Assembly: GCF_027498035.1 (NCBI RefSeq)
Contig: NZ_CP114978.1
Coordinates: 2,666,001 to 2,730,000 of the forward strand
From: Pseudoxanthomonas sp.
GTDB taxonomy: Bacteria > Pseudomonadota > Gammaproteobacteria > Xanthomonadales > Xanthomonadaceae
DNA: 64,000 bases
Direction: 5' to 3'
The notes below the pieces were generated by a model that saw only the letters and a program-made list of their open reading frames with translations, was not told the DNA's origin and made no database searches. Below, in pieces: positions 50,085-58,171 of this stretch (its first letter is position 1; each line of letters begins with the position of its first letter). A program made the position numbers and the translations under genes.

Positions 50085-50933
50085 ATGACTAAAGAGCAAA
50101 CCTCCCCCTACGGCACCGGCTCCAAGCCCTGGGACAACGCCACACGCGTTCGCATCCCTCACTTGAAGCAGATGAAGGAGCGTGGCCAGAAGTGGGCGAT
50201 GCTCACGTCCTATGACATGTACACGGCCGCGATCTTTGAGGAGGCCGGGATTCCCGTCCTCCTCATCGGCGATTCGGCATCGAACAATGTCTTTGGCAAC
50301 GAGACCTCCCTCCCCGTCACGGTGGACGAACTGCTGCCCCTGGTGCGCGCCGTCTCGCGATCATCCAGGCGTGCACTTGTCCTGGCCGACCTTCCCTTCG
50401 GCTCTTACCAGGCATCTGCCGAGCAGTGCTTCCACACCGCCGTGCGCTTCATGAAGGAAGCTGGCGCGCACGCCGTCAAGCTTGAGGGCGGCGTGGAGAT
50501 GCTGCCGCAGGTGGAGAAGCTGAGTCGCAATGGCATTCCCGTCATGGCCCATATCGGCTTTACCCCCCAGGCAGAGCATCAGCTGGGTGGCTACAGGATT
50601 CAGGGCAAGGGCCAGGACGCGCAGCGCCTTATCGACACCGCGCTCGCATTCGAGTCGGCAGGTGCGTTCTCCCTGCTTCTTGAGATGATTCCGGGCGATG
50701 TCGCCGCGCGGATCACGTCATCGGTGTCCATCCCGACTGTCGGCATAGGTGCTGGAAACGCCTGTGACGCGCAGGTTCTGGTCTGGCAGGACATGGCTGG
50801 CTTGCGCACTGGCAACCTGCCCAGGTTCGTCAAGCAGTACGCAGACCTGCATGGCCAGCTGCTCTCCGCGGCAAGGGCTTACGCGGAAGACGTGGCGGCG
50901 GGCACTTTTCCCGAAGCCAAGCACACCTTCTGA
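50085..50933 (+). CDS. panB: 3-methyl-2-oxobutanoate hydroxymethyltransferase PanB
   Basis: PanB transfers a hydroxymethyl group from 5,10-methylene-THF to 2-oxoisovalerate, giving ketopantoate. The 282-residue product has MLTSYDMYTAAIFEEAGIPVLLIGDSASN, PVTVDELLPLVRAV, AHAVKLEGG and MAHIGFTPQAEH. The N-terminal YGTGSKPWDNATRVRIPHLKQMKERGQKW is of the kind I remember from actinobacterial PanB proteins, longer than the gammaproteobacterial start. It ends the panE-lysE-panB group and may have been acquired with it. Confidence 0.92.
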   Translation: MTKEQTSPYGTGSKPWDNATRVRIPHLKQMKERGQKWAMLTSYDMYTAAIFEEAGIPVLLIGDSASNNVFGNETSLPVTVDELLPLVRAVSRSSRRALVLADLPFGSYQASAEQCFHTAVRFMKEAGAHAVKLEGGVEMLPQVEKLSRNGIPVMAHIGFTPQAEHQLGGYRIQGKGQDAQRLIDTALAFESAGAFSLLLEMIPGDVAARITSSVSIPTVGIGAGNACDAQVLVWQDMAGLRTGNLPRFVKQYADLHGQLLSAARAYAEDVAAGTFPEAKHTF

Positions 50934-51293
50934 CCGACCGACGCCCCTCCCGACACCCCGGGTTCCTCCGGTTCTCCCGGGCTGTCCTGAATCAGGCTTG
51001 GGGATTCCGCTGCCGCCATCCGATCGGCCGCGGATGCGCTGGTCGCGCCGATCCGCAGGATGGTTCCTGTCCGCCGCATCCCGGCCGCAAGTGCTTGCAC
51101 GGACAGGGAAAGCTGCCCATAATGCGCGGCTCACTGCGTCCGGCTCCTGCCGGAACAGGACTGGAAGCGCGATTCCGGCCCGCCAGCAGTGGTTCCAACC
51201 TCCCGTATCGCATGGCCTGGTCCGCTGTCGGATTCAGGCCGGGGCCGCCATCTCCCAGGCTATGGGCGATCAAATTCATATCGAGGTGCACAG
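50934..51293. other. Gap before rpmB, with its promoter and leader
   Basis: About 360 bases without a gene. The left half is intergenic after panB. A good sigma-70 promoter lies at 51095-51123 and leaves a 5' leader of about 165 bases before rpmB. Long leaders can carry ribosomal-protein autoregulation, but I cannot draw a specific known motif. Confidence 0.5.
51095..51123 (+). promoter_or_regulatory. Sigma-70 promoter of rpmB-rpmG
   Basis: TTGCAC at 51095-51100 and CATAAT at 51118-51123 are separated by the optimal 17 bases. Transcription would begin about 8 bases later, giving a long leader before rpmB. Confidence 0.65.
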
Positions 51294-51530
51294 ATGTCCC
51301 GTGTATGCCAAGTGTCCGGCAAGCGCGTGATGACGGGTAACAACGTCAGCCACGCCAACAACAAGACCCGTCGTCGTTTCCTGCCCAACCTGCATGAGCG
51401 CCGCTTCTGGGTTGCCAGCGAGAACCGCTGGGTCAAGCTGAAGGTTTCCGCGCACTCCCTGCGCACCATCGACAAGAACGGCATCGACTCCGTTCTGGCT
51501 GAGCTGCGTGCGCGCGGCGAAAAGATCTGA
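51294..51530 (+). CDS. rpmB: 50S ribosomal protein L28
   Basis: A 78-residue basic protein beginning SRVCQVSGKRVMTGNNVSHANNK, the L28 N-terminus, with WVASENRWVKLKVSAHSLRTIDKNG in the body. It is a large-subunit protein. The start ATG at 51294 has GAGGTGCACAG upstream. It is followed 11 bases later by rpmG, as is usual. Confidence 0.97.
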   Translation: MSRVCQVSGKRVMTGNNVSHANNKTRRRFLPNLHERRFWVASENRWVKLKVSAHSLRTIDKNGIDSVLAELRARGEKI

Positions 51531-51541
51531 GGAGATAAGTC

Positions 51542-51706
51542 ATGGCAGGCAAGCGCGACAAGATCCGTCTGATTTCGACAGCCGGTACCGGTCATTTCTA
51601 CACGACCGACAAGAACAAGAAGAACACCCCGGGCAAGATGGAAATGAGCAAGTACGACCCGGTCGTGCGAAAGCACGTGCCCTACAAGGAAGGCAAGATC
51701 AAGTGA
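51542..51706 (+). CDS. rpmG: 50S ribosomal protein L33
   Basis: A 54-residue protein, AGKRDKIRLISTAGTGHFYTT then KNTPGKMEMSKYDPVVRKHV, typical of the cysteine-free L33 type (no zinc ribbon). ATG at 51542 has AGGAG upstream. It is the second gene of the rpmB-rpmG operon and ends in a hairpin region. Confidence 0.97.
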   Translation: MAGKRDKIRLISTAGTGHFYTTDKNKKNTPGKMEMSKYDPVVRKHVPYKEGKIK

Positions 51707-51748
51707 CGTGATGGCCCGTGCGCGATGCGCACGGCTTTGCCATCACGT
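51706..51748 (+). terminator. Hairpin after rpmG
   Basis: ACGTGATGGC pairs with GCCATCACGT (51706-51715 with 51739-51748), and inside it CCGTGCGC pairs with GCGCACGG around GAT. It is a very stable structure but without a T-run directly after it; it may protect the mRNA 3' end or act with the next terminator. Confidence 0.6.
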
Positions 51749-51770
51749 CATCCCCGCGAAAGCGGGGATC
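51746..51770. repeat. CCCGCGAAAGCGGG intergenic repeat, copy 1
   Basis: CGTCATCCCCGCGAAAGCGG followed by GGATC. The CCCCGCGAAAGCGGGG core is a small hairpin common between genes in many proteobacteria. A second copy lies 118 bases away. Confidence 0.75.
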
Positions 51771-51780
51771 TGGTGCCTGA

Positions 51781-51810
51781 GAAGAAACCCGCCGCAAGGC
51801 GGGTTTCTTC
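51781..51810 (+). terminator. Terminator 1 after rpmG
   Basis: GAAGAAACCCGCC and GGCGGGTTTCTTC form a 13-bp stem with loop GCAA. TTTCTTC supplies a T-rich 3' side. Confidence 0.7.
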
Positions 51811-51863
51811 GTACAGGCCAACGACGATCTCATCGCGGGCGCTAGCGCCCGCCTTTGCCGCGC

Positions 51864-51888
51864 CGTCATCCCCGCGAAAGCGGGAGGC
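51864..51888. repeat. CCCGCGAAAGCGGG intergenic repeat, copy 2
   Basis: Nearly the same sequence as the copy at 51746 (CGTCATCCCCGCGAAAGCGG), again followed by a GCAA-loop terminator. The pair looks like a duplicated unit. Confidence 0.75.
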
Positions 51889-51932
51889 GCCTTTCAACAG
51901 CGTGTAGCGCTGGTCATCCAGCGCCTTGAAAC

Positions 51933-51960
51933 AAAAAGCCCGCCGCAAGGCGGGCTTTTT
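51933..51960 (+). terminator. Terminator 2 after rpmG
   Basis: AAAAAGCCCGCC and GGCGGGCTTTTT form a 12-bp stem with the same GCAA loop, followed by TTTTTC. It acts in either direction. Confidence 0.75.
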
Positions 51961-52130
51961 CGTGGACGGCCCATGGTCTTCCACGACAACGGGCACGCTG
52001 CTCCGGCTGGGCTCGCCTTCTCATTGCACCCGGATGCCACAACGGCTGGCACCACCCTGACAGCCCCCTCACTATCGTGTTCACCGCGCGGACGGCAGAA
52101 TCCGGGCATGACCCGATCACCGGAGCTTCG

Positions 52131-53552
52131 ATGACCGAGCCGTCCTCCATCGGCGCGTGGCTGCTGGCCCTGGACTGGGTGATCCGCCTGGCCGCGCTGG
52201 CGTGGATTCCCTCGCGCACCACCCCTGCGGCCGCACGCAGCTGGCTGCTGCTGGTGTTCTTCGTGCCGCTGGCCGGGCTGCCGCTCTACCTGCTGCTCGG
52301 CCATCCCTGGCTGTCACGCGAACGCCTGCGCCGCCAGGCCGAAGCCTCGTTGCTGATCCGCGAAGAACAGAAACTCCTCGGCGAACTGCGTTGGGCACCG
52401 GAAGGCGACGGCGCGGAAAGCGAGATGGTCCCGTTGATCGAGCGGCTGGGCGATTTCATGCCCACCCACGGCAACGCGGTGACCCTGCTGGATGACTACG
52501 ACGCCTCGCTGCGGGCGCTGCTGGAAGACATCGCCACCGCGCACGACCGCGTGCACCTGCTCTATTACCTGATGTTCGCAGACCAGGTCGGCGACCTGGT
52601 CTGCGAGGCGCTGCTGCAGGCCGCCGCACGCGGCGTGGAATGCCGGCTGATGCTCGATGCGGTCGGCGCGAAACCGGGCATGCGCGCCTATGCCGGGCGC
52701 CTCCGCGCCGGCGGCGTGCAGGTGCAGGAACTGCTGCCCGGCGGCCTGCGCTGGCGTCGCAGTGGCCGCATCGACCTGCGCAACCATCGCAAGCTCGCCG
52801 TGATCGACAACCGCGCCGGTTACGTGGGCTCGCAGAACCTGGCCGATGCCGGTGCGTTCGTGCGCGGCTATCCCAACCGCGAACTGGTCGCGCGCGTGGA
52901 AGGCCCGGCGGTGTCGCACCTGGAAGCGGTGTTCGCCAGCGACTGGTACCTGGAAACCGGGGAGCGGCTGGACGTGATCGCCACCACGCCGGTGCGCGAT
53001 GCGAACGTGGCCGCGCAGCTGCTCCCGAGCGGCCCTGCATATCCGTTTTCCAACGCGCGCGACGTGGTCTGCGCGCTGATCCACCTGGCGCAGAAAAAAC
53101 TGGTGCTGACCACGCCGTACTTCGTGCCCGACGACGGCACCCTGAGCGCGCTGCGCATCGCCGCGCTGTCGGGCGTGGACACGCAGTTGATCCTTTCGCG
53201 CAGCAACAACCAGCGGCTGACCGCATGGGCGCAGGAGTCGTACTACGGCGAGCTGCTGGCCTCGGGCGTCAAGATCGCGCACTACCGCCCGCATTTCCTG
53301 CACGCCAAGCACCTGAGCGTGGACGATTCGATGGCCCTGGTCGGCTCGATGAACCTGGATATCCGCTCGTTCGCGCTCAATGCCGAAATCGGCATGCTCT
53401 GCTACGGCGCCGACGTGGTGACCCGCATGCGGCAGGTGGAGGCGGAATACCTGGCCGACAGCGATGTGCTGACCCTGGCCGAATGGAACCGGCGGCCTGC
53501 GTGGAAGCGGAGTCGTGAGGGCATTGCGCGGTTGGCGGATTCGTTTATCTGA
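52131..53552 (+). CDS. Cardiolipin synthase-like phospholipase D protein
   Basis: A 473-residue membrane enzyme making cardiolipin from phosphatidylglycerol. Two N-terminal membrane segments (WLLALDWVIRLAALAWIP and WLLLVFFVPLAGLPLYLLL) precede two HKD motifs: His219, Lys221, Asp226 in RNHRKLAVIDNRAGYVGSQN and His391, Lys393, Asp398 in HAKHLSVDD. The ATG at 52131 begins MTEPSS; longer in-frame sequence is random. No other lipid genes are adjacent. The name cls could be given, but several cls paralogues exist. Confidence 0.92.
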   Translation: MTEPSSIGAWLLALDWVIRLAALAWIPSRTTPAAARSWLLLVFFVPLAGLPLYLLLGHPWLSRERLRRQAEASLLIREEQKLLGELRWAPEGDGAESEMVPLIERLGDFMPTHGNAVTLLDDYDASLRALLEDIATAHDRVHLLYYLMFADQVGDLVCEALLQAAARGVECRLMLDAVGAKPGMRAYAGRLRAGGVQVQELLPGGLRWRRSGRIDLRNHRKLAVIDNRAGYVGSQNLADAGAFVRGYPNRELVARVEGPAVSHLEAVFASDWYLETGERLDVIATTPVRDANVAAQLLPSGPAYPFSNARDVVCALIHLAQKKLVLTTPYFVPDDGTLSALRIAALSGVDTQLILSRSNNQRLTAWAQESYYGELLASGVKIAHYRPHFLHAKHLSVDDSMALVGSMNLDIRSFALNAEIGMLCYGADVVTRMRQVEAEYLADSDVLTLAEWNRRPAWKRSREGIARLADSFI

Positions 53553-54255
53553 GTTTTGCTTTTTCGGCTTTTTTACTCAGCCGATTAGTGCCGTTTGCGA
53601 GGTGGAGAAAAAGTAAAAGCTTTCGCGCGGCTTTGCCGCACGAGCTACTTTTGTCTTGGCAAAAGGTAGCCAAAACCGCCAGCGCCTGACACTCGCCGCC
53701 GCGTTGCGGCGGTGCCCTGTGCTCCTCGCCGAAAACGGCACGGCGCGGGAACTCGCTTCGCTCAGACACCCGCGCCTCTTCGGCCGTTTACAGCTCCGGT
53801 GCTCGGCTCGCTTTGAAGGCGCTGAAGATCAAGGGCGGAGCAACAGCCAAGCAACAGCGAAGGCAAGAGCCTCAGCCGGAGCGGCCTAGCAAGCTCAACC
53901 TCAGGCAAAGGCTTTTGGCGAATGACGAGCCAGACGGGCTGTTCCGCTCTTCGCTCTTGCTTCGGCTCTCAAACCCTCCGTGAGGCACGGCGAAGGGGCG
54001 AGGTAAGACCCGCAGAGCCTGCCCCGTACTTGATACGGGGGCGCCGCACATGGAAGTGCGGCGTTTTTGGAAGGGACATGGATGTCCCTTCCAAAAATCC
54101 CTCGGCCCGTAGCGGACCTGCGAAGCAGGCGTGCCGCCCCGGGGCGTGTTTCTTTGCCCAGCTTTCTTTGCACGAGCAAAGAAAGTGGGTCGGGCGGCGA
54201 AGCCGCACGAAAGCTCTCGCTCCTAAAAAAGACGTCCCGCGTCGGATGAGGCGGC
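53553..54255. repeat. Intergenic element with inverted-repeat arms
   Basis: About 700 bases without a gene I support. Near-identical inverted arms lie at 53618-53643 and 54190-54215 (AGCTTTCG-CGGCTT-GCCGC type). Each is followed inward by a smaller hairpin (for example ACTTTTG and CAAAAGGT). Such composite elements are frequent between genes in xanthomonads. Open frames across it are the translations of the repeats. Confidence 0.55.
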
Positions 54256-54912
54256 TCAAACCGCCACAAACTCCGGCAACCGCGCCTCCACCCATGCCAC
54301 GAAATCTGCCCGCATCTGCGGGGTCAGCTCGTGGTCGGCGTCATACGCCTTCAACGCATGCGCCACGCCATGCCCGGCCAACAACGCCTGCGCGCGTTCG
54401 GCGAAGAAATAGCCAAGCTTGGAATCGCGCGTGCCGTGCAGCACCAATCCGTGCAGCGCGTGGCTGGCAATGTCGGCAGGAATCAGCGGCTCGATCTCCG
54501 GCAGGATGCGCCCGCTCAGCACGCCGAAGCCGGCCACCGATGCCGGCGAGGTCAGCGCCACGCTGGCGCTCATGATCCCGCCCTGGCTGAAGCCAGCCAC
54601 CAGCGTGCGCGATGGCACGATCCCCAGCCGCGTTTGCTGTTCGGCGATGAAGTCGATCAGCGCCCGACGGCTGGCGTCGGCCTGCGCCGCGTCGATCTGC
54701 GGGCCCTCGGCGGTGAAGCGCACCGGGAACCACGCATGCATGCCCGGCCCCAGCGCCAGCGGCGCGCGCACCAGGACCACCTGCAGGTCCGCCGGCAATT
54801 CCAGCGCCAGCGGCCACAGGCTGCCTTCGTTGGCACCCACCCCGTGCAACAGCACCAGCAGGCCGCGCGGCGTGCCGCTGGCCGGGCGTTCGATGTAATG
54901 CAGCGCGCTCAT
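54256..54912 (-). CDS. Phospholipase/carboxylesterase-family hydrolase
   Basis: A 218-residue hydrolase related to YpfH/Est. Oxyanion strand LVLLHGVGANEGSLWPLA, nucleophile GFSQGG with Ser109, Asp163 in TRDSKLGYFF and His194 in DADHELTPQM. The start ATG overlaps the stop of the upstream dioxygenase gene (ATGA), so the two are coupled. The substrate may be a small ester. Confidence 0.88.
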   Translation of the reverse strand: MSALHYIERPASGTPRGLLVLLHGVGANEGSLWPLALELPADLQVVLVRAPLALGPGMHAWFPVRFTAEGPQIDAAQADASRRALIDFIAEQQTRLGIVPSRTLVAGFSQGGIMSASVALTSPASVAGFGVLSGRILPEIEPLIPADIASHALHGLVLHGTRDSKLGYFFAERAQALLAGHGVAHALKAYDADHELTPQMRADFVAWVEARLPEFVAV

Positions 54913-55724
54913 GCCGCGGCCTGCACGGTCAGCGCATCGTCGAAGCGATAGATGTCCATCGCCAGGAAGCCCATGTCGATGCCGGCATCGATGCGGGTGG
55001 CGCGGAAGTGTTCGCCGGCCGCGCCCATGGCCACGTAGATCGGCTGCCAATGCTCATCGGTGGGATGGGCACGCTCGGCATCGGGTGCCTGGCGGCGGTA
55101 GTCGAGCAATGCGTCCACGTCGCCTTCGGCCAGCTTGCGCTCGACCCAGTCGATGTAGGGCTGCACGTACGGCGCCTGCTTGCCTTCGCTGTAGCTGCGC
55201 CAGTCGTGCAGGTTGTGGGTGATGCTGCCCGAGCCGATCACCAGCACGCCTTCGTCGCGCAGCGGTGCCAACGCGCGGCCCACCGCCAGCTGGTGCGCCG
55301 GACCGGCCATCGGCTGGATCGAGACCGGCACCACCGGGATATCCGCATCCGGATACAGCAGCCGCAGCGGTACCCACACGCCGTGGTCCAGGCCGCGCTG
55401 CGGATCGATGTGCGGGTCCAGACCGGCCGCGTGCAGCAGCTCGGCCGCGCGCAGGGCCACCTCGGGCGCGCCCGGCGCCGGGTACTGGATGTCGAACAGC
55501 GCCTGCGGGAAACCGCCGAAGTCGTGGATCGTCTCCGGCTGCGCGGCACCGCCCACCAGCGGCGCACGCGCCAGCCAATGCGCGGAGGCGACCACGACGG
55601 CCTTGGGCCGCGGCAGGTCGCGGGCCAGCTCGGCCAGGCGCATGCCGACCAGCTTGGGGTCCAGCGCGGTCATCGGCGAACCGTGGGAGATGTAGAGCGA
55701 AGGCAGGCGGGCGGTCATGTTCAT
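54909..55724 (-). CDS. DODA-type extradiol ring-cleavage dioxygenase
   Basis: A 271-residue protein of the LigB/DODA (YgiD-like) class III extradiol family. His14 in YISHGSP, His49 in SASAHW-type sequence, His114 in GLDHGVW and His170 in SITHNLHDW are the conserved metal or acid/base residues. Such enzymes cleave catechol-like or DOPA rings; many genomic members have unknown substrates. The start ATG is 55724, with an alternative at 55718. It is divergent from the LysR gene. It shares an ATGA overlap with the esterase gene. Confidence 0.88.
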   Translation of the reverse strand: MNMTARLPSLYISHGSPMTALDPKLVGMRLAELARDLPRPKAVVVASAHWLARAPLVGGAAQPETIHDFGGFPQALFDIQYPAPGAPEVALRAAELLHAAGLDPHIDPQRGLDHGVWVPLRLLYPDADIPVVPVSIQPMAGPAHQLAVGRALAPLRDEGVLVIGSGSITHNLHDWRSYSEGKQAPYVQPYIDWVERKLAEGDVDALLDYRRQAPDAERAHPTDEHWQPIYVAMGAAGEHFRATRIDAGIDMGFLAMDIYRFDDALTVQAAA

Positions 55725-55826
55725 GCAAGCACCTGTTCTGGAAGAGAACGAGGGAGCCAGCCTATTGCGTCACCGTTAGCGGATAAACTCCACGGGAAGC
55801 CAGAATTTGTTACGGGGCAAGAAACA

Positions 55827-56756
55827 ATGGACACCATCGAAGCCATGCGCGTCTTCGCCACGGTGGTCGAGCGCAGCGGGTTTTCCGCCGCCGCCGACGC
55901 CCTGGACATGTCCACGCCCAGCGTCACCCGCCACATTGCCTGGCTGGAGCAGCGCCTGGGCACGCGCCTGCTCAACCGCACGACCCGCCACGTCAGCCTG
56001 ACCAGCGCCGGCGCCGCCTACCACGAGCGCTGCCTGAAGCTGCTGGCCGAATTCGCGGCCACCGAGGCCGCCGTCGCCGCCCAGTCTCTGGAACCCTCGG
56101 GCACGCTGCGGGTCAATGCACCGGTGAGCTTTGGCATCGCCCGACTTGGAGACCTGGTGGCCCGTTTTGGCCAGCTGCATCCGCAGGTGACCATCGACCT
56201 GGACCTGTCCGACCGGCTGGTCGACCTGGTGGAGGAAGGCTACGACGTGGCCATCCGCATCACCCGGCAGCCGGCCGGCTCGCTGATCGCCCGTCCGCTG
56301 GCCGAATCGAGCATGGCCCTGTGCGCCTCGGAAGACTATCTGCGCCGCGCCGGCATGCCGCAGACGCTGGCGGCCTTGGCCGACCACGACGTACTGGGCT
56401 ACCGCTACTGGGCCGGCGGCGACGAATGGCGCCTGGAAGGACCCGATGGCGAAGAAACCGTGCGCGTGCGTGAACGCCTGCGCGCCAACAATGGCGACAT
56501 CCTGCGCGAGGCCGCCATCGCCGGCATGGGCATCACCCTGCAACCGGACTTCATCGTCGGCGATGCCATCGCCGATGGCCGGCTGGTCCGCATCCTGCCG
56601 CAATACGACATTCCCCCCGTGCGGATCTTCGCGGTGTACGCCAGCCGCAGCCACCTGGCGCCGAAGGTCCGCAGCTTCATCGATTTCCTGGTCGAATCCC
56701 TTGCCGACGGCTGCCCACGGCAGCCGGTGGCGGGCGACCCGCCGGACGCTGCTTAG
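55827..56756 (+). CDS. LysR-family regulator
   Basis: A 309-residue LysR protein. The HTH is MRVFATVVERSGFSAAADALDMSTPSVTRHIAWLEQRLG, then a CysB-like sensor (GTLRVNAPVSFGIARLGDL, RPLAESSMALCASEDYL). It is divergent from the DODA-type dioxygenase gene with about 100 bases between, and probably controls it, as is common for this gene pair. Start ATG at 55827. Confidence 0.92.
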   Translation: MDTIEAMRVFATVVERSGFSAAADALDMSTPSVTRHIAWLEQRLGTRLLNRTTRHVSLTSAGAAYHERCLKLLAEFAATEAAVAAQSLEPSGTLRVNAPVSFGIARLGDLVARFGQLHPQVTIDLDLSDRLVDLVEEGYDVAIRITRQPAGSLIARPLAESSMALCASEDYLRRAGMPQTLAALADHDVLGYRYWAGGDEWRLEGPDGEETVRVRERLRANNGDILREAAIAGMGITLQPDFIVGDAIADGRLVRILPQYDIPPVRIFAVYASRSHLAPKVRSFIDFLVESLADGCPRQPVAGDPPDAA

Positions 56757-56765
56757 GAACGCCTG

Positions 56766-58145
56766 ATGTTTGCTTCAACCCCGCTTTACGACATCGCCAT
56801 TGCCGGTGGCGGTGCCGCCGGCACCCTGCTGGCGATCCAGTTGCTGCGCGCCGCCCGCGCGCCGCTGCGCATCGCCGTGCTGGAGCCGCGCGCCCAGCTG
56901 GGCCGCGGCGGTGCGCATGCGACCCGCCATGCCGAACACCTGCTCAACGTCCCCGCCGGTGGCATGAGCGCGTTCAACGACGCGCCCGGCGATTTCGTCG
57001 ACTGGCTGCTGGCTGGCCAGGTCGAGGCCACGCGCGAGGCGCTGGCCGCGCGCTTCGTGCCGCGTCGTGCGTTTGCCGATTACCTGACCCAGCGCCTGCA
57101 GGAGGCGCGCGACGCCAGCACCGGCGTCATGGTGCATCTGCAGACCCGCGCCACCGGCATTGAACGCATAGCCAACGGCCTGCGCCTGGAACTGGAAGAC
57201 GGCACCACGCTGTCGGCCACCACCCTGGTCCTGGCCACCGGCAACGCACCGCGCCCCCTGCCCGCGCGCGGCGCGTCGGCGCTGCCGGCGGCGCAACGGA
57301 TCGAGGCCTGGGACACCGTCGCGGTGGACAGCATCGCCGCCGATGCGCAGGTCTGCGTCATCGGTTCGGGCCTGAGCATGGTCGATACCGCGATGGCGCT
57401 GCTGACTGCCGGCCACCGCGGCACGCTGCACGTCCTGTCGCGCCATGGCCTGATGCCACTGCCGCACGTCGAGGGACAGCCGCCGTCGTACGCGCTCGAT
57501 GTCGATGCATTCGCCGCACTGCCGCTGCGCGGCCGGATGCATGCCCTGCGCGCGCATGCCGCGCGGGCAGTCGCCGCGGGCACGCCCTGGCAATCGGTGA
57601 TCGACGCCCTGCGTCCGCACGTGCAGCGCCTGTGGACCACGCTGTCGTGCGTCGACCAGCGTCGTTTCCTGCGGCATGTGGTGCGGTTGTGGGATGTGCA
57701 TCGCCACCGCATCGCCCCGGCGGTCCATGCCCGCCTGCAGCAGGCGCTGACCAGCGGCCAGTTGCAACGCCACCGTGCGCGGCTGGATTCGGCCATCGCT
57801 GGCGAGCGCTGCGTGCAACTGCAGGGCCATGGCCCGCACGGGCGCACGCTGTCGCTGGAAGCTGCGTGCGTGGTCAATGCCACCGGCGTGGAGCTGCGCG
57901 TGCAGGCCATGCGCAATCCCCTGCTGAGCGAACTGACCGGGCGTGGCCTGGCCCGGCCGGGACCACATGGGATCGGGCTGGATACCGACGGCGATGGACG
58001 CGTGCTGGAGGCCGATGGCGTCGCCCAGGCCGATCTGTTCGCGCTGGGCAGCCTGCGGATGGGATCGCTGTGGGAGAGCCTGGCGATTCCCGAACTGCGC
58101 GGGCAGGCGGAGGCGATTGCCAAGGCGTTGCTGGGCGCTCGGTAG
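56766..58145 (+). CDS. FAD/NAD(P)-binding protein, COG4529-like
   Basis: A 459-residue two-dinucleotide-fold protein. N-terminal YDIAIAGGGAAGTLLAIQLL and ARLGRGGAHATRHAEHLLNVPAGGMSAF (the long PAGGMSAF stretch is the family hallmark), then CVIGSGLSMVDTAMAL for the second nucleotide. It resembles the YdhS/HI0933-like FAD-NAD(P)-binding group, which are probably reductases of unknown role. It starts 9 bases after the LysR gene stop and may be co-transcribed with it. Confidence 0.85.
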   Translation: MFASTPLYDIAIAGGGAAGTLLAIQLLRAARAPLRIAVLEPRAQLGRGGAHATRHAEHLLNVPAGGMSAFNDAPGDFVDWLLAGQVEATREALAARFVPRRAFADYLTQRLQEARDASTGVMVHLQTRATGIERIANGLRLELEDGTTLSATTLVLATGNAPRPLPARGASALPAAQRIEAWDTVAVDSIAADAQVCVIGSGLSMVDTAMALLTAGHRGTLHVLSRHGLMPLPHVEGQPPSYALDVDAFAALPLRGRMHALRAHAARAVAAGTPWQSVIDALRPHVQRLWTTLSCVDQRRFLRHVVRLWDVHRHRIAPAVHARLQQALTSGQLQRHRARLDSAIAGERCVQLQGHGPHGRTLSLEAACVVNATGVELRVQAMRNPLLSELTGRGLARPGPHGIGLDTDGDGRVLEADGVAQADLFALGSLRMGSLWESLAIPELRGQAEAIAKALLGAR

Positions 58146-58171
58146 GCGCGGCGCAGTGCGGGTGCCGCGAT

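Noticed and set aside
53901..54295. Short frames in the gap after cardiolipin synthase
   Set aside because: They translate intergenic repeat sequence that is also found as hypothetical proteins in related genomes; no ribosome site.
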